Of a stretch of DNA of 64,000 nt, positions 45,139 to 56,790 are shown in pieces (positions within the stretch are counted from its first letter, which is position 1; every line of letters begins with the position of its first letter). The translations under genes were made by a program, and so were the position numbers. The notes under the pieces are model-generated. The model worked only from the letters and a program-made list of their open reading frames with translations, had not been told where the DNA came from and searched no databases. This DNA comes from Leucocoprinus leucothites (taxonomy: Eukaryota; Basidiomycota; Agaricomycetes; Agaricales; Agaricaceae): the NCBI GenBank assembly GCA_013368445.1, contig JAACJO010000006.1:1922001-1986000 (forward strand). Direction: 5' to 3'.

Positions 45139-46496
45139 ATGTTCGGCCTTTCTCGACTTGGATTCCTGGTTACGTTGGCGGGGGTGTCATGTAGCTTAGG
45201 CTTCGCGGTGCCTACTCCTAGCAACATCACGTCGACTACTCCGGCCTTATCTCCAGAGATGTTCAAGCGGGCTGTGTCGTCCCCTTATGTATTCACTGCC
45301 TTCACTTCAGCATCAGAGTCAAATCTCTACGTGTATACGTCAAACGATGGGACGAACTTCAGCCTCAGGAAGGGACCAGCGTATACGCCCCCGACAGGAC
45401 TTATTCGGGACCCTAGCGTGATTTTACACACCGAGTACGTAGATATTCCAACACCCAGTATTCAGAGATGGCAATGGTTAACATCTTTCTTAGTGGAAGA
45501 TATTACATTGCTTGTATGTCAATCCTATGTCTAACAAGAAGATGTGTTTTGTGACATATCTGGAATACAGATACCACAGACTGGACGGGAACTAATTTTG
45601 CGATTGCTGTAGGGATCACGCGGCTGCTATATTTATTGATTTCTAACAATAATCCTAGAGTAGCTCCGATATGCTGACCTGGTCGCTGGTTGCTACAATT
45701 CCAACATCGTCGTCAGTCATAACACCTGTTAATACTTGGGCGCCCGTAAGTATAGTCTGATACCTCTCACTCATACCCCTCGGAAAGCTTAGATGTTGGA
45801 TCTATCCAGGAATTCTTTAAGGATCCGAGGACGGGACAGCTTAACATCGTCGTATCATTGTCAACCGGGAGCTATGGTCCATTCCTGCCTTACGTCTTCA
45901 CCGCCCGAGACTCGTCATTGAGATCTTGGTCTGGGCCTGCCGTGATGTCCGGTATCTCCAACTCTGGCCTTGGTTACATTGATACATTCCCAGTGTTCTA
46001 TAAGTGAGTAGACGTTTGTATCTCGGGCGTTTTTCGAGCGCTGACATACATATACGACACAGCAATCAGTACCACATTTTCACCAAAGCCGAGTCCAATG
46101 GCAAGAAACACATCGAACATGCCGTGGCCTCGTCGTTAACAGGACCGTACTCGTTTGCTCAGACTGGCGACTTTGCTGGTTGGGGACAGGCCGAAGGAGG
46201 TTGTATCACCGTTCTCCCTAATGGGAAGTTCCGTCTGTGAGTTTTCATTCTCCTAGAACTCGGAGATAGTTCTGATGAAAATCATTTCTATTCTTTCCCC
46301 GATGTGACACAGGTATGCAGACGGATATAGCTCTGGTAAGATTGTCGCTTCTTTGTTCTTAAATTGTCCTAATGCACGTAAAATTACAGGGAAATATATA
46401 TACTCCGATTCTAGCGACCTATATAACTGGTCAGCTTATCAGACGCTCCCAGGCCTCAGTGGAGTAGTTAGGCATGGCACTGTTTTAAGGCAGTAG
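45139..46496 (+). CDS. Secreted glycoside hydrolase, GH43-like beta-propeller
   Basis: 312 residues from eight short exons (45139-45434, 45494-45513, 45571-45608, 45659-45745, 45810-46003, 46063-46236, 46313-46335, 46390-46496), all in phase. A signal peptide (MFGLSRLGFLVTLAGVSCSLGFA) is followed by a short propeptide ending MFKR, a possible kexin site. The five-bladed propeller shows the family landmarks: LIRDPSVILHTDGRYYI (general-base Asp), NTWAPEFFKDP, GYIDTFPVFYNNQYHIF (pKa-modulating Asp), GQAEGGCI (likely acid Glu) and the closing VVRHGTVLRQ. Such enzymes remove arabinose or xylose side chains from plant hemicellulose or pectin; the exact substrate cannot be read from the sequence. Active-site assignments are by motif position. 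Confidence 0.75.
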
Positions 46497-47250
46497 TGGG
46501 AGGTCCGGCTTAAACAAGTAGCCAGCTTGAAAGTTGTGTAAGACGGGTACTGATAAAGTTTCAAGACTTGCTTGTGATTCCTCAGGAGCCATGAATATAC
46601 TGTTCCATCAGAGGCTTCTCTCGCGAGCAAACTTCCATTTTCTTTGACTTCGTTGGACACAACCACGTAGCACAACTGGTTGCAGCCTGAACATCATACC
46701 AAGCGAATACCAAGACTTTATGGCTACCATGATGGTAGGTTACCTGATCATGAGGAGCTATCCTTGCTGGACGAGCGTTAAATTATAGCGCTTCATAATT
46801 ATCTCATTTCATTGATGCGTGGGGGTTATCGGTTCGAGTGGGTCATTGATCTTCTCTCACACCCTTCTAGGTCATCATAAACAGGGTTCTGTCGTTCAGA
46901 ATTGCTTCAAAATGAAGCTGATGGATGGTCATGATGACGGGCCGCACCATTCAACCAATCGGCCACCAATGAGCAGCCTCTCCTATTTCTAACCTGGTAA
47001 TTATGAACATCACTGACATCGCATCGACGATCAAGGGGAAATTGAAGTTGCCGAGACGAAGCTCTGGAAGGGTGAATCATATAGTTCCAGAAAGGGCGGC
47101 GGAGTACATCAAGAAACTAGATGCCCAGCATTGAAAACGGCCGAAGCGTCCTCCTCACTGTTGCCAGCACCTCTCTGTTATTTTCCATCTGCCGTGGCGC
47201 CTCCATATATACAGCTACTCTGTCCACATCATATTAGACTCGTAACACCC
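46497..47250. other. Intergenic
   Basis: No coding signal apart from an in-frame extension upstream of the Vps68 start (from 47131) that lacks family resemblance. Confidence 0.5.
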
Positions 47251-48202
47251 ATGTCATTCTTCTGGTCTCGCGACAACAAAACAACCGTGCCTTCGCGCAT
47301 AGAAATTGAAGTTCAGGTCGAAACTCAAGTCGAAGTCGACTATGCTCACAGTCTGGGGATGGGACAGGACTCAGGGTCAGAGGAGGAGAGACCATTTCTG
47401 GATTTATATTCCCACGACTCCTCACGACCACGCACAGCACCGCTCCTCCATCGTGTACCTACCGCAGTAACCTCCAGCTTATACCAACCCTCTCCATACC
47501 TCAGGCAACCTCGTTGGAGAAAGTACTTGATGTCGCTACCTAGATCTGACTATGACCCGCGTCGGGTGTGTTTGAACCCCTGTCCCAATTTCACACTCGG
47601 GAAACACAGGAGGACAATGGGGGTGTATCTTGCAGGTGCATTGGTACGTTTTGCTGAAATGTAAGGTCAGAGTATTCTGAGGGATACTAATATATTGTTT
47701 CTCATAGTTTGCTTTGGCGAATTGGACATTCTTGGATGCCGCTGTGCTATCGGCCCATGCAAAGCCCAGGTGGGGTGACGAGGTACCCGTCCACGTCTCC
47801 TTCGTTGATTGGGTGCCGGGAATCTGTTCGCTACTGGGATATTTGGTTATCAACATGATTGACAAGGACCGGATTAAGGGTGAAGAGGGATTTGGTGGTG
47901 ATTCTCGAGCTGTTTGGAGGGCGAGGTTGTTTTTGTTCATCGGATTTGCGCTCATGGCTGGTGGTCTTGCTGGGAGTGTGGTGCGTAATTGTTTGGATTT
48001 CATGTTTCTAGTGAGAGCCTGATGACTTACTCCATGACAGACGGTCTTGATCTTGAAATATATTTTGCCAGCCTATACGCCTCAGTTCACATACTATGGA
48101 TACGCCAACGTCTCGCAGAGCGTGGCGCTCATGCTATCGGCCGTCGTCCTCTGGATCGCACAGAATACCAGCAACGAATATGAGTACAACCTCACGCTGT
48201 AA
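47251..48202 (+). CDS. VPS68: Vps68 / UPF0220 (TMEM50) family protein
   Basis: Four-helix endosomal membrane protein; in yeast Vps68 forms a complex with Vps55 needed for late endosome-to-vacuole transport. 275 residues, three exons (47251-47643, 47708-47980, 48041-48202). The conserved core begins near residue 105 with PCPNFTLGKHRRTMGVYLAG, then FALANWTFLDAAVLSAHA, VSFVDWVPGICSLLGYLVIN, RARLFLFIGFALMAGGLAGS and VALMLSAVVLWIAQNTSNEY. It has an extra N-terminal region of about 100 polar residues (SRIEIEVQVETQVEVDYA, GSEEERPFLDLYS) that is longer than in yeast. The start at 47251 was chosen because it opens this acidic segment; a methionine 40 codons upstream is also open. Confidence 0.85.
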
Positions 48203-48579
48203 TTTCCACTGCCGTTTCTTTTGTTCATATGGATTAAGTGTACTTAATATTACTGTGCTTCTTTACGGAACATGCATCCCCGTTCTCTCAACAACTACCT
48301 CCCTGAGTGGTCGCTGGCATCGATGCGAGCCTGATATCGGCTGTGCGCTGTAACCGAATTCTTTTGACTCTCCCCTTCTAGGTCGTACGGGTCAGCTATA
48401 TTGTTCTCATTGATCTCGTGAACATATTCTTTGCTTCTGTGTCAAGGAGTGTGAAAAGTTTGACGGGTTTAATCCGACACTAAGGCGTTCCACCGGGTTT
48501 GAGGCGTAAGGACGGCTTGAAGCACAAGGAAAAGTATGGGTGAAGGGGTTGATGAAATTTCTAGGCTGAGCAGTGTGAG
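48203..48579. other. Intergenic
   Basis: 3' flank of VPS68 and promoter of the first GFA-fold gene. No coding signal. Confidence 0.5.
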
Positions 48580-48586
48580 TATAAAG
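48580..48586 (+). promoter_or_regulatory. TATA box of GFA-fold gene 1
   Basis: TATAAAG 57-63 bases upstream of the ATG at 48643. GFA-fold copy 3 has TATATAAA at 51103-51110 at a similar distance. Confidence 0.45.
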
Positions 48587-48642
48587 CTCTCTATCTCCTG
48601 TTCCGCCTATCAACACCTCCTTAACTTGTATATCCTCACAGA

Positions 48643-49276
48643 ATGCCGTCCAAGGGATCCTGTCTTTGTGGTCAAGTCAATATCGAGCTCAACCTTACCC
48701 CGGAGTACCAAGTAAGGTTGTTTTGAACGAGTCACGAACTACATATTCGTTATGATTGATTGATGATGTTCACAGTACGTGTGCTATTGTACGGACTGCA
48801 GACAAACCAGCGGAAGTGCTATGTCCACCAATTTCCTTGCTCCCAAGAGCAAGATTATGATCTCGGGACCGGTAAAAGAATATAGCTCTCCAGTGGCCTC
48901 TGGCAACATAGGTGCGTTATCATTCCAGGTTCCCTATGTTTCGCATTCTTAATTCATAAATCTTCTCTGTCAGTGACACGCTACTTTTGTAATAATTGCG
49001 GCAGTGCCATCGCCCATGGTTCTTCGATGATTCCAGATCTACAAGCTCTGCAAACTGGGAACTTTCCGGACTTTGCGAAGGTCAAGATTGAACATGAACG
49101 TGAGTGATCGTTCTGGCTTTGATGCTAGACGGCATGAGATTGATGATGGTTATGATGTAGTCTACGTGAAAGATCGTTGGACAGGCCTAGGGCCCATCCC
49201 TGGAGCAGTCCAAGTAGATGCCATGCCCAATCTCGATTTCATCCAACGTGCTAAGGATCTAGAAAAGGCCGAGTAA
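48643..49276 (+). CDS. GFA/CENP-V-fold zinc protein, tandem copy 1
   Basis: Member of the glutathione-dependent formaldehyde-activating (GFA) fold family, small zinc proteins of mostly unknown substrate. 148 residues, four exons (48643-48711, 48776-48911, 48974-49099, 49161-49276). The zinc-ligand cysteines are in place: KGSCLCGQV near residue 7, YVCYCTDCRQTSGSA, and YFCNNCGSAIAHG. FLAPKSKIMISGPVKEY and LYVKDRWTGLGPIPGAVQ are standard family blocks. Exons 2 and 3 have the same lengths (136 and 126) in all three neighbours, proving recent common descent. The C-terminal tail is the longest of the three (MPNLDFIQRAKDLEKAE). Confidence 0.9.
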
Positions 49277-49763
49277 AGGGAAGAAGAAGAGGACTCTGAG
49301 TTTTGGGTGGCGTTGACGCGGCCGAGTCGTTCCACTACCTATTACGCTCATAGCTGTTGATCCAGTGTGACTTTCAAAGCTGCACTACCAAGTTAGATTC
49401 CCAGATCGTGTGTCAACGTACACCCATATTCCGTAGCCTCAAAGGTCGGGCCGTTGACCATGAAATGAACCGGAAAGAGTAGGATCACTGCCATAATGGT
49501 CGCATTCATGTGCTCGCTTCAGAGCCTCATTGCTGAGTAAAAGTGAGAGAGATGGTTTCCAATAATAACATGGATGTGAAAGTTTTCTTGCCCCTTTACC
49601 TCTTTCTGGTCCCAATGAGGGACAGAAATACATTACGAGGAGGTAATATATAATCGGTTAGGTGGCTAGTGATTTGAGTGTCATTTGCGAGCAATTCCCG
49701 GTTTCAACTTGACTTCATACATACCTGGACTTACACCAGCGTCGTAAAGGCTAATAATTCAAA
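49277..49763. other. Intergenic
   Basis: About 490 bases, with a TATATAA at 49647-49653 that may serve the second GFA-fold gene. No coding signal. Confidence 0.45.
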
Positions 49764-50414
49764 ATGCCTCATACTGGTTCCTGTCTCTGTGGTCAGACGA
49801 AGATTGAACTTAATACAACACATACCGACCAAGTTCGTGTTCCCGTCTTCTCGAATATTTGCATCTGGACTAATGGCGTCGTTTAGTACACATGCTACTG
49901 TACCGACTGCAGACAAGCAAGTGGAAGTGCTTTATCCACGAACATCCTTGCTCCTCAGGAGGATATCAAGATTACTGGGCCTGTCAAGGAATACAAAGCG
50001 AAAGCCGCTAGTGGGAACATTGGTGATTTACCCAATAAATTGTGTTCCTTTAAAGCCGCATAACTGATACTTGGGACGTTTCTTTACACTTAGTCACCAG
50101 GATATTCTGCGAAAACTGCGGCAGTGCGATATCGCACAAGTCCCCGATGTTTAAAGAGTTGCAAGCGCTGCAGACGGGCAATTTTGCGGATTTCGCCAAG
50201 ATTCCTATTACGATGGAAGGTGAGTAACTGACTTGGTGGGTTTGATCATTGTGGATGGGGGCTCGGTTGTGGTTCGGGCGATGATCACTGGAAGGCAAAG
50301 GCTGATCTCTGCCGCTTTATTATAGTATTTGTGAAGGATAGGTGGTCGGTTCTGCAGCCGGTACCGAATGCAGAGCAGGTAGAAGCTATGCCGGCGTTCT
50401 TGACCCAAGGTTGA
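49764..50414 (+). CDS. GFA/CENP-V-fold zinc protein, tandem copy 2
   Basis: 139 residues, four exons (49764-49832, 49887-50022, 50094-50219, 50326-50414). Same zinc-site cysteines as its neighbours: TGSCLCGQT, YTCYCTDCRQASGSA and IFCENCGSAISHK. PITMEVFVKDRWSVLQPVP follows, where the usual Gly-Leu-x-Pro-Ile after the tryptophan is altered to SVLQPVP. Function in the cell is unknown; family members are often placed among small-thiol or aldehyde-handling proteins on weak evidence. No sign of decay. Confidence 0.9.
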
Positions 50415-51180
50415 AGGTTGTCAAAGCATTATCAAGGAGAGAGCTGTTCTCGTCTCCAAGCGACTAGAGGTAGCAATACTTGTAGACTTAGGGCTCCGAT
50501 GAGTCCTTGTATAATACCAAAGCTCTCCAATCAATCGGCCACAGCCGACTGCTTGAATATGATAAAGGAAATCATACTATTACTCCGATAATCAGACTCG
50601 GCGATTGCGAAGCACAACAAGGTTTTGGGGCAGTGGGTATTCTGACTGCATTGAACTGCATCTAGTATGTCCGACCTCTTTTTTCTAGGACTCAAGCTGT
50701 TCACATCAATGAGACGGATGCCTGGCTTCGAACTGTGATCATAAGAATGTTAAAATAGTTTCTGGTGTGAACAATCTCACCCAGCAGAATGGAAGTCTCC
50801 AATAGGAGTTGTGTCAGTAATGCGCGTGAACTCACGCTGGAGAGAGATATATCCTGGAAGGGGAATAAAGGTAGGATAATTGTTGATGCTGTGCTCACGA
50901 TAGCAAGAATTGTAGATGGTTGCGTTGAATATTGGCTACTTTACTCTTCCAGGAATACATCGATCAGGACGAGAGTGGATGTTATATTGATTGTTCGTCG
51001 TTCTCAGGTAACAAGGCCCCCTGATGTTTCTCAAAGGTATTCTGAAAGGGGATGATATCAAATCCCTGGGGTGGAATTGTCGCACTGAGTGAGGATGGAG
51101 AATATATAAAGGCCAGGCACTGGTAGTTGGAATTAATCTCACAGAACCATCCAACACTTACACTCAAAGCTACTCGCAAC
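50415..51180. other. Intergenic; promoter of GFA-fold gene 3
   Basis: 766 bases. TATATAAA at 51103-51110 is 71-78 bases before the third start. A search by eye for a fourth, decayed GFA copy in this gap was negative. Confidence 0.5.
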
Positions 51181-51748
51181 ATGACTCACACAGGAAACTG
51201 CCTCTGTGGAGCGACCAAGGTCGTGGTTGGAGGTGACCCGTTCAAGGATCAGGTGTGTGGCGATTCGCTTCCTGAACTCAAGGCATACATGCTGAGCATA
51301 ACCAGATCGTCTGCCACTGCACTGACTGTAGGCAGACCAGCGGTAGTGCTTTCAGCACCAACATCCTGGCGCCACAGAAGAATGTGACGATTACAGGCCC
51401 AGTCAAGGAATATAACATCAAAGCTGCCAGTGGAAACACTGGTGAGTTCATAGCAGCATTCGTCCTAGGACTCTCTGGGTTAAAGTTCTTGCACACAGTC
51501 ACCCGCATCTTTTGTAGTGAATGCGGTAGTGCCATCTCTCACAAGTCCGCCGTGTTTGGAGATGCCCAGGCGATCCAGACTGGAAACTTTGCCGACTTTG
51601 CCAATATTCCTATCAAGACTGAGCGTGAGTGTCGCGTTCTGTAAGGCGAGCAGTGACGCTAATAATGTGGGAAACAGTCTTCGTGAAGGACCGTTGGAGT
51701 GGATTAGCTCCCATCGCAGAAGCTACTCAAGTCCAGTCTATGCCTTAG
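51181..51748 (+). CDS. GFA/CENP-V-fold zinc protein, tandem copy 3
   Basis: 134 residues, four exons (51181-51252, 51306-51441, 51499-51624, 51678-51748). TGNCLCGATK, IVCHCTDCRQTSGSA and IFCSECGSAISHK supply the zinc cysteines. Note CHC in place of CYC of the other two copies. ELFVKDRWSGLAPIAEATQ ends the fold, with a very short tail. The first exon is one codon longer than in copies 1 and 2. It is closest to copy 2 (TNILAPQ, GPVKEYN.KAASGN, PI.TE). Confidence 0.9.
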
Positions 51749-52143
51749 TGAGTTTGGGCGCCTCAGATGCCCAGAAGTTACAGAAGTATGATGTATATTA
51801 TAAATAAGAGTGAATACAAGCAACATCCTCCCTCGCACCATGAAGTGATATAAGATGTGAAGAGGAGAGATAAACGTGGTAGATGTGTAGATTTAGAGCC
51901 CTTCATCGTGGCTTCCGAGTGAAAGCAGCATTGTTCCCGGCACGTGGGTTTCACGCGTGGCTGGCAAGATCATGTGATTCGACGTGATAATCGAACCAAC
52001 ACGTGATGATCAAAACGCGACTGCCTCGTGTTGGATTTGATTTGTCCTACTTTCCAACTCCTCCGTTTTTTCCGAAGACTACGACTATCCGGTCAACAAG
52101 ACCAGGCGTTAGGCCCAATACCCAGCAAGATACCTTTACTATT
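51749..52143. other. Intergenic; promoter of the Polo kinase
   Basis: 395 bases. The right part is open in frame with the kinase gene (from 52003) but has no family resemblance, so it is treated as 5' leader. Confidence 0.5.
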
Positions 52144-55100
52144 ATGAACGTCGACTACAAGCGCAGAATGGCTGTCATGCAGTCCCAGCAAGTCCAACCG
52201 CAGCTCCAGCCTCAGCGCAGAGCCCCACTTTCAACTACGAACAACGTACAACAGCCCCCACAACCCCAGCAGCAGACACCGCCGAAGCCACCGCCAAAGG
52301 GCGCCTCACCACCTCTACCTCGCCAGAACAGCAAAACGACACCCCCGACCCCCCCAAAGGTCATCGTCGACAGGCATAACCGATTTCAATTTACTCGTGT
52401 GGGCTTCCTCGGAGAGGGAGGTTTCGCTCGTGTATTTGAAGTTCAGGATCCACGCGAAACTAGGCTTGCCTGTAAAGTCATTACCAAAACCTCGCTCAAG
52501 ACCAAGAAGGCCAAGACAAAGGTCAGCATTGTCAGCCTCCGTCTGGGGTGAAAAGTTAACAAAGTCTGTGGAATAGCTTTGGGCAGAAATCAAGATCCAC
52601 CGCTCCCTCGAGCATCCCAACATCGTTCGTTTCCACGACTGTTTCGAGGATGGAGAAAACGTGTACATGACCCTCGAACTCTGCCCATCTGGTTCCCTCA
52701 TGGACATGCTCCGACGACGACGCCGTTTCACGGAACCGGAGGTCCGCTTCTTCATGGTTCAACTCATTGGAGCATGCCAGTACATGCACACGCACCAGGT
52801 CATCCATCGAGATTTGAAACTCGGGAATTTGCTTCTTGATGCCAATATGAACATCAAGGTCGCGGATTTCGGCCTTGCTGCGCTGATCGAGAATCCCGGA
52901 GAAAGGAAGAAGACCATTTGCGGGACTCCCAACTACATCGCTCCCGAAGTCCTCTTTGATACGGCAAATGGCCATAGTTTCGAAGTCGATACCTGGTCTA
53001 TTGGTGTTATTTGTTATACTCTAATCATTGGTAGACCCCCTTTCCAGACAAAAGACGTGAAAGAGATTTACAAGTGAGTAAGGTTGTTTCTCGTTTTGAC
53101 TCACTGCTAACTTGACCATCGCAAGACGTATCCGCGATAACGATTACGAATTCCCCACCGACCGCAGGATCGGTACCGCCGTGAAAACTCTCATTCAACA
53201 AATCCTTACCCCCGACCCTTCTCTGCGTCCCACTCTTTTTGAGATCCTCGAACACCTTTTCTTTACCCAAGGGCCCGTACCGTCCCATATTCCTTCGTCT
53301 GCACAAGATGTCGCCCCCGATTTTTCCAATATCACGTCCTCCATGTCCGAGATCAACCTTAGACGTCTACGACGATATGCCCTTCTAGATCAAAGTCCCA
53401 ATGTCACATCCAGTAACAGCGGCACAATACCTCAAAGCTCAAGTAGTAACACCAAAACCATTACGAGCACGATCCAACAGCAAGAGAAGGAGTTCCAGAA
53501 GGCCATCCAGCCTGGTTCTCCGATCTCAGCGTTGCTCAGCTCAGCCAGACAACCTCTGGTTATGGGCGTTCAGAATGGCTCAGACATGTCTCCGGGTCCT
53601 CATCACAAAGAGAGTGCTTTGTTGAGGAAGTTACAAGCGGCAAAAGAAAGTCCTCTGCGTCGCAACTATGTCAATGCCGATGATGAATATGCCGGAGAGG
53701 AAGAGAGGAAGGCTAGGAAGGAGCTTGAGGCCCAAAAGGCGCGTATCGTCGCACAGATGGCCCCTGTGCGAGAAGAGCCCGAGGATGAGGATGAAGGATC
53801 CAATCCGATGGCGCCAACGGAGAAATATGCCCATTTGACCGAAAGAATTGCTGCTACAGCAACTCCATCACCGGAACCCGCACCTCTATCCACTCGTCGT
53901 CCCCTTCCTCAGATTCCTATTCAGAAAGAACGCACAGCTCTTGCACCCTCGAGGACCAGGGAGAATTTGCCAATATCATCATCAGCGTTTGGTGCATCGA
54001 CGACTACGCTCCCCAGGATTGACAGTGGCTTGAAGGGTAAAGGCAAAGAGCGCGTTACGAGTGTAAGGGGAGAGAAGGAGAATGTACCGACTGCTTCAGG
54101 TTTGTTGTTGTTTCCTTTTCCGTCGATTAGGGGTTATATCTCACGTTTTTGTGCTTTGTTTAGCTACTGTCGTGCCTTCGGAATCACTCAAGGCGGAGAA
54201 GCGTCTCGATGGAGGCGTCGAGAAGCTCGGTGGCTTCGATGCAGCTGCTCAGGTGTTGACGTCCGCTTTTGAGGCGAAGGCTGCGGGACGCGTGTTCCGT
54301 GATTATTCGAATATCTCATTACCAGAGGAGAAGGTGTTTATTGTGAGCTGGGTTGATTATTGCAACAAGTATGGAATGGGGTATGCGTTGACCGATGGGA
54401 GCGTCGGCGTGTATTTCAACGATAGCACCACCTGTGTGCTGAGCCCTGATAAAATGTTCGTCCCTTCACACCTCTTCTGTATTCTGATATACTAATTCGT
54501 TCTTTAGTCACTTTGATTATATCACGTCGCGTCATCATGGAAGCGCGTACGTGCGGAAGTCGTATACACTCGACAACTATCCTGAAGACCTGAAGAGCAA
54601 AGTCTACCTGCTGAAGAGCTTCGAGGGGTATATCATGGATCGGTTGTTCAACAACCATGATTACGTTTATCAAGACACCGCACGGACGAAGGGCATGGAA
54701 TGGGTGCACAAGTACCTACGAATGAAGCATGTCATCGTGTTCAAGCTGTCGCATGATGTCCTACAGGTACGCATATATCCGAGGCCCTAATTGGACTCCA
54801 CCTCATCACGTCACAATTTCTATTAGTTCAACTTCTATGATCACTCCAAGCTCATCCTCTCATCGAATGGCCTCCTCGTCACGCACATCGACAAGAACTA
54901 TAACCTGACAAGACACAAGTTGTCGGATATCATGGCGCAGTCACTTAGCCCCAGCAGTAGCTCTGACTCAGAGCAAGTGAGGTTCAACCAGAAGTTGGTG
55001 GACAAGTTGAAGTATTGTAAGGAGGTGCTTGTGAGTATCAAGGAAGCGAGCGCAGGTGTTGCTGCGAAGCAGGGCCACGAGCAGGAGCAACAAGCAGCTT

Positions 55101-55282
55101 CGCCCCAGCCTCAGCCTCGTGCGCCACTTCAGCCTCAGCAACAAGAACGTGTGGAACGCACGCGGATGTCACCGCCGATGCAGAAGAGGACGGCTGGTGG
55201 CGAGGGTGCTGGTCGTGGGTATGGTACGACGGCGCAGCAGCAGGGATTGGTGACCAGGGCTTCGAGGATGACGCTTCGGTAA
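52144..55282 (+). CDS. PLK1: Polo-like kinase (Cdc5/Plk1)
   Basis: Mitotic Ser/Thr kinase controlling spindle poles, mitotic exit and cytokinesis. 951 residues, six exons (52144-52521, 52577-53073, 53126-54099, 54164-54455, 54508-54766, 54827-55282). The N-terminal 80 residues are Gln/Pro-rich. Kinase landmarks: [11 protein letters not shown] loop, ACKVI lysine, [11 protein letters not shown] in [10 protein letters not shown], activation-loop Thr in [15 protein letters not shown] and [13 protein letters not shown]. The Polo-box pair lies at about residues 640-840: [20 protein letters not shown] opens box 1 with its ligand-binding tryptophan, and the segment around [11 protein letters not shown] closes box 2. 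The linker of about 250 residues and the C-terminal tail ([14 protein letters not shown]) are low-complexity. Longer than animal Plk1 (about 600) because of these insertions, as is common in fungi. Confidence 0.95.
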
Positions 55283-55807
55283 AGCATGTCGTTGCTCATT
55301 TGCCCGTCTTTGCCCTTGTGCTTCCATATGGCCAAGTCTACTGGGATGTCCTCATTTCCTACATTAAGTCCTTTTTCTCTCCCCCTGCAGCAATTTCATA
55401 TCTTCCATCACGCATATCACGTTCAACTCTCATGTTTTATACCAATCCTGTACATATTATTTACTCTCATCTTTTCCTCGTCAGTTCGCCTGGAGCAGCC
55501 TTCCCTCTTTCTTGGTTCCTGGCTGTGTTGCCTCCTTATCTTATACTCTGCGCCTCGGTTCATGAATCACAGTGTTCCTTCTTATTCATCCTTGTATCGT
55601 ATTCTATGCACAGCGCTCCCCCACCCGAATCTTTCATTTTTGTTTGGAATCCTTTTTAATTCGTTGTGAGGAATCTGTCATGTTATGACGCACTAGCGGG
55701 TGAAACGTACATAGGTCATTGTGGCTGACGAATACGAATCAATGAATGAATGCGCTTGGATATCGACTCGACAAATACTGCTGGAATGTAACAGATTAAG
55801 ATCACGA
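55283..55807. other. Intergenic, convergent 3' flanks
   Basis: T/C-rich 3' untranslated sequence of the Polo kinase. Long open frames here on the plus strand reflect pyrimidine bias rather than a gene. Confidence 0.55.
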
Positions 55808-56790
55808 CTAAAACACGCGTGGAATAATCCTCCTAATCCTTCCGCCGCTAAGACCAGGAGTCGAATCACGGACGACAGCTTTACGCGGAATCTGAACGTT
55901 TGTATTAGTCATGGGCTCAGCTATAGCTCTTTGATTGTCAGAGATCTGTCTAAAGTCAGGGTATCGGCCAGATTTTTCAGACAGAATGGACGTGCTACTC
56001 GTGGTTCGATGGTGCACAGGACGGTATTGAGGTGTTTCTTCCCGGAGTGGCGAAACGGACTCCGAGTGGATATCCGAAAAGTCTTCGGAAGTCGAACTTG
56101 ATGAGTGAAATTCCACTGCGGATTTGGTCTGCCTATTGGGTGTTGCTGGACTTGCGTACGCTGGTGGTGGGGGTGTTACTTCGATCCGAGGTTGTGTTGG
56201 GGACTCAGAATTCGAGGGACACAGCTGGAATCGGTGGATTTTGTCCATCTCCGGCTTGGGCTTGGGGCTGTGATGAGCGCGGTTGCTAATGTCTTTGATG
56301 ATAAAGAATCTGCCGTGTGATATCCCTTGTATCCAGTTACGTAGCCTCTTCTTTTCGAGCATGTCGGTAGCCGCTTCATCGCAATTATCAGCGGTTTCTG
56401 GTTTCGTCAGTTCGGGTTCACCGGGTGCTGGGTGGCCTTTCTCCGAGTCTTTAGGCGATTGGAGGTAGGGCCCACTCGAGTGCGGTGCAACACAGTTGTT
56501 GTCTTTGGCGATCGGCGAGATCAAGAAATAGAGGTAGATGCAGAAAAGGAGCATGAAGCCAGACACAAGTAAGACTGCCAGATAAAAGCCCTATTCAGTC
56601 CACGTCGGAGGTCGATGCACCAATATTTCATTGACGCACCCAGAGGAGCATTGTTAGGTTTTGGAGGAGGCATAGGATAACCATCGGACCCAATTAACAC
56701 GTTTGTGGTGTCGGGGCTTAGGATTGAGTGACCAGAATCATCAAGGGCTTGGGGTATACGTTTGAAAAGAATGGCGGTGTTGGTGTACAT
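55808..56790 (-). CDS. Single-pass membrane protein of unknown function
   Basis: The C-terminal about 250 residues are certain: a transmembrane helix (YLAVLLVSGFMLLFCIYLYF), then a long polar tail rich in Ser, Pro and Glu (RIEVTPPPPAYASPATPN, EFHSSSSTSEDFSDIH). An N-terminal segment with MYTNTAILFKRIPQALDD and GSDGYPMPPPKPNNAPL lies upstream. An intron around 56584-56627 separates them, but the obvious donor (GTGCGT) is out of phase by one with the acceptor, so either another donor (for example GTGTTA near 56700) is used or the frame is broken. No family recognised. The promoter and first codons are duplicated at about 60575-60660, where the gene is only a stub. Transcribed divergently from the kinase at 57431. 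Confidence 0.5.

Noticed and set aside
55286..55669. Long plus-strand frames after the Polo kinase
   Set aside because: The region is C/T-rich 3' untranslated sequence. Two overlapping frames are open only because stop codons are rare in pyrimidine-rich DNA.
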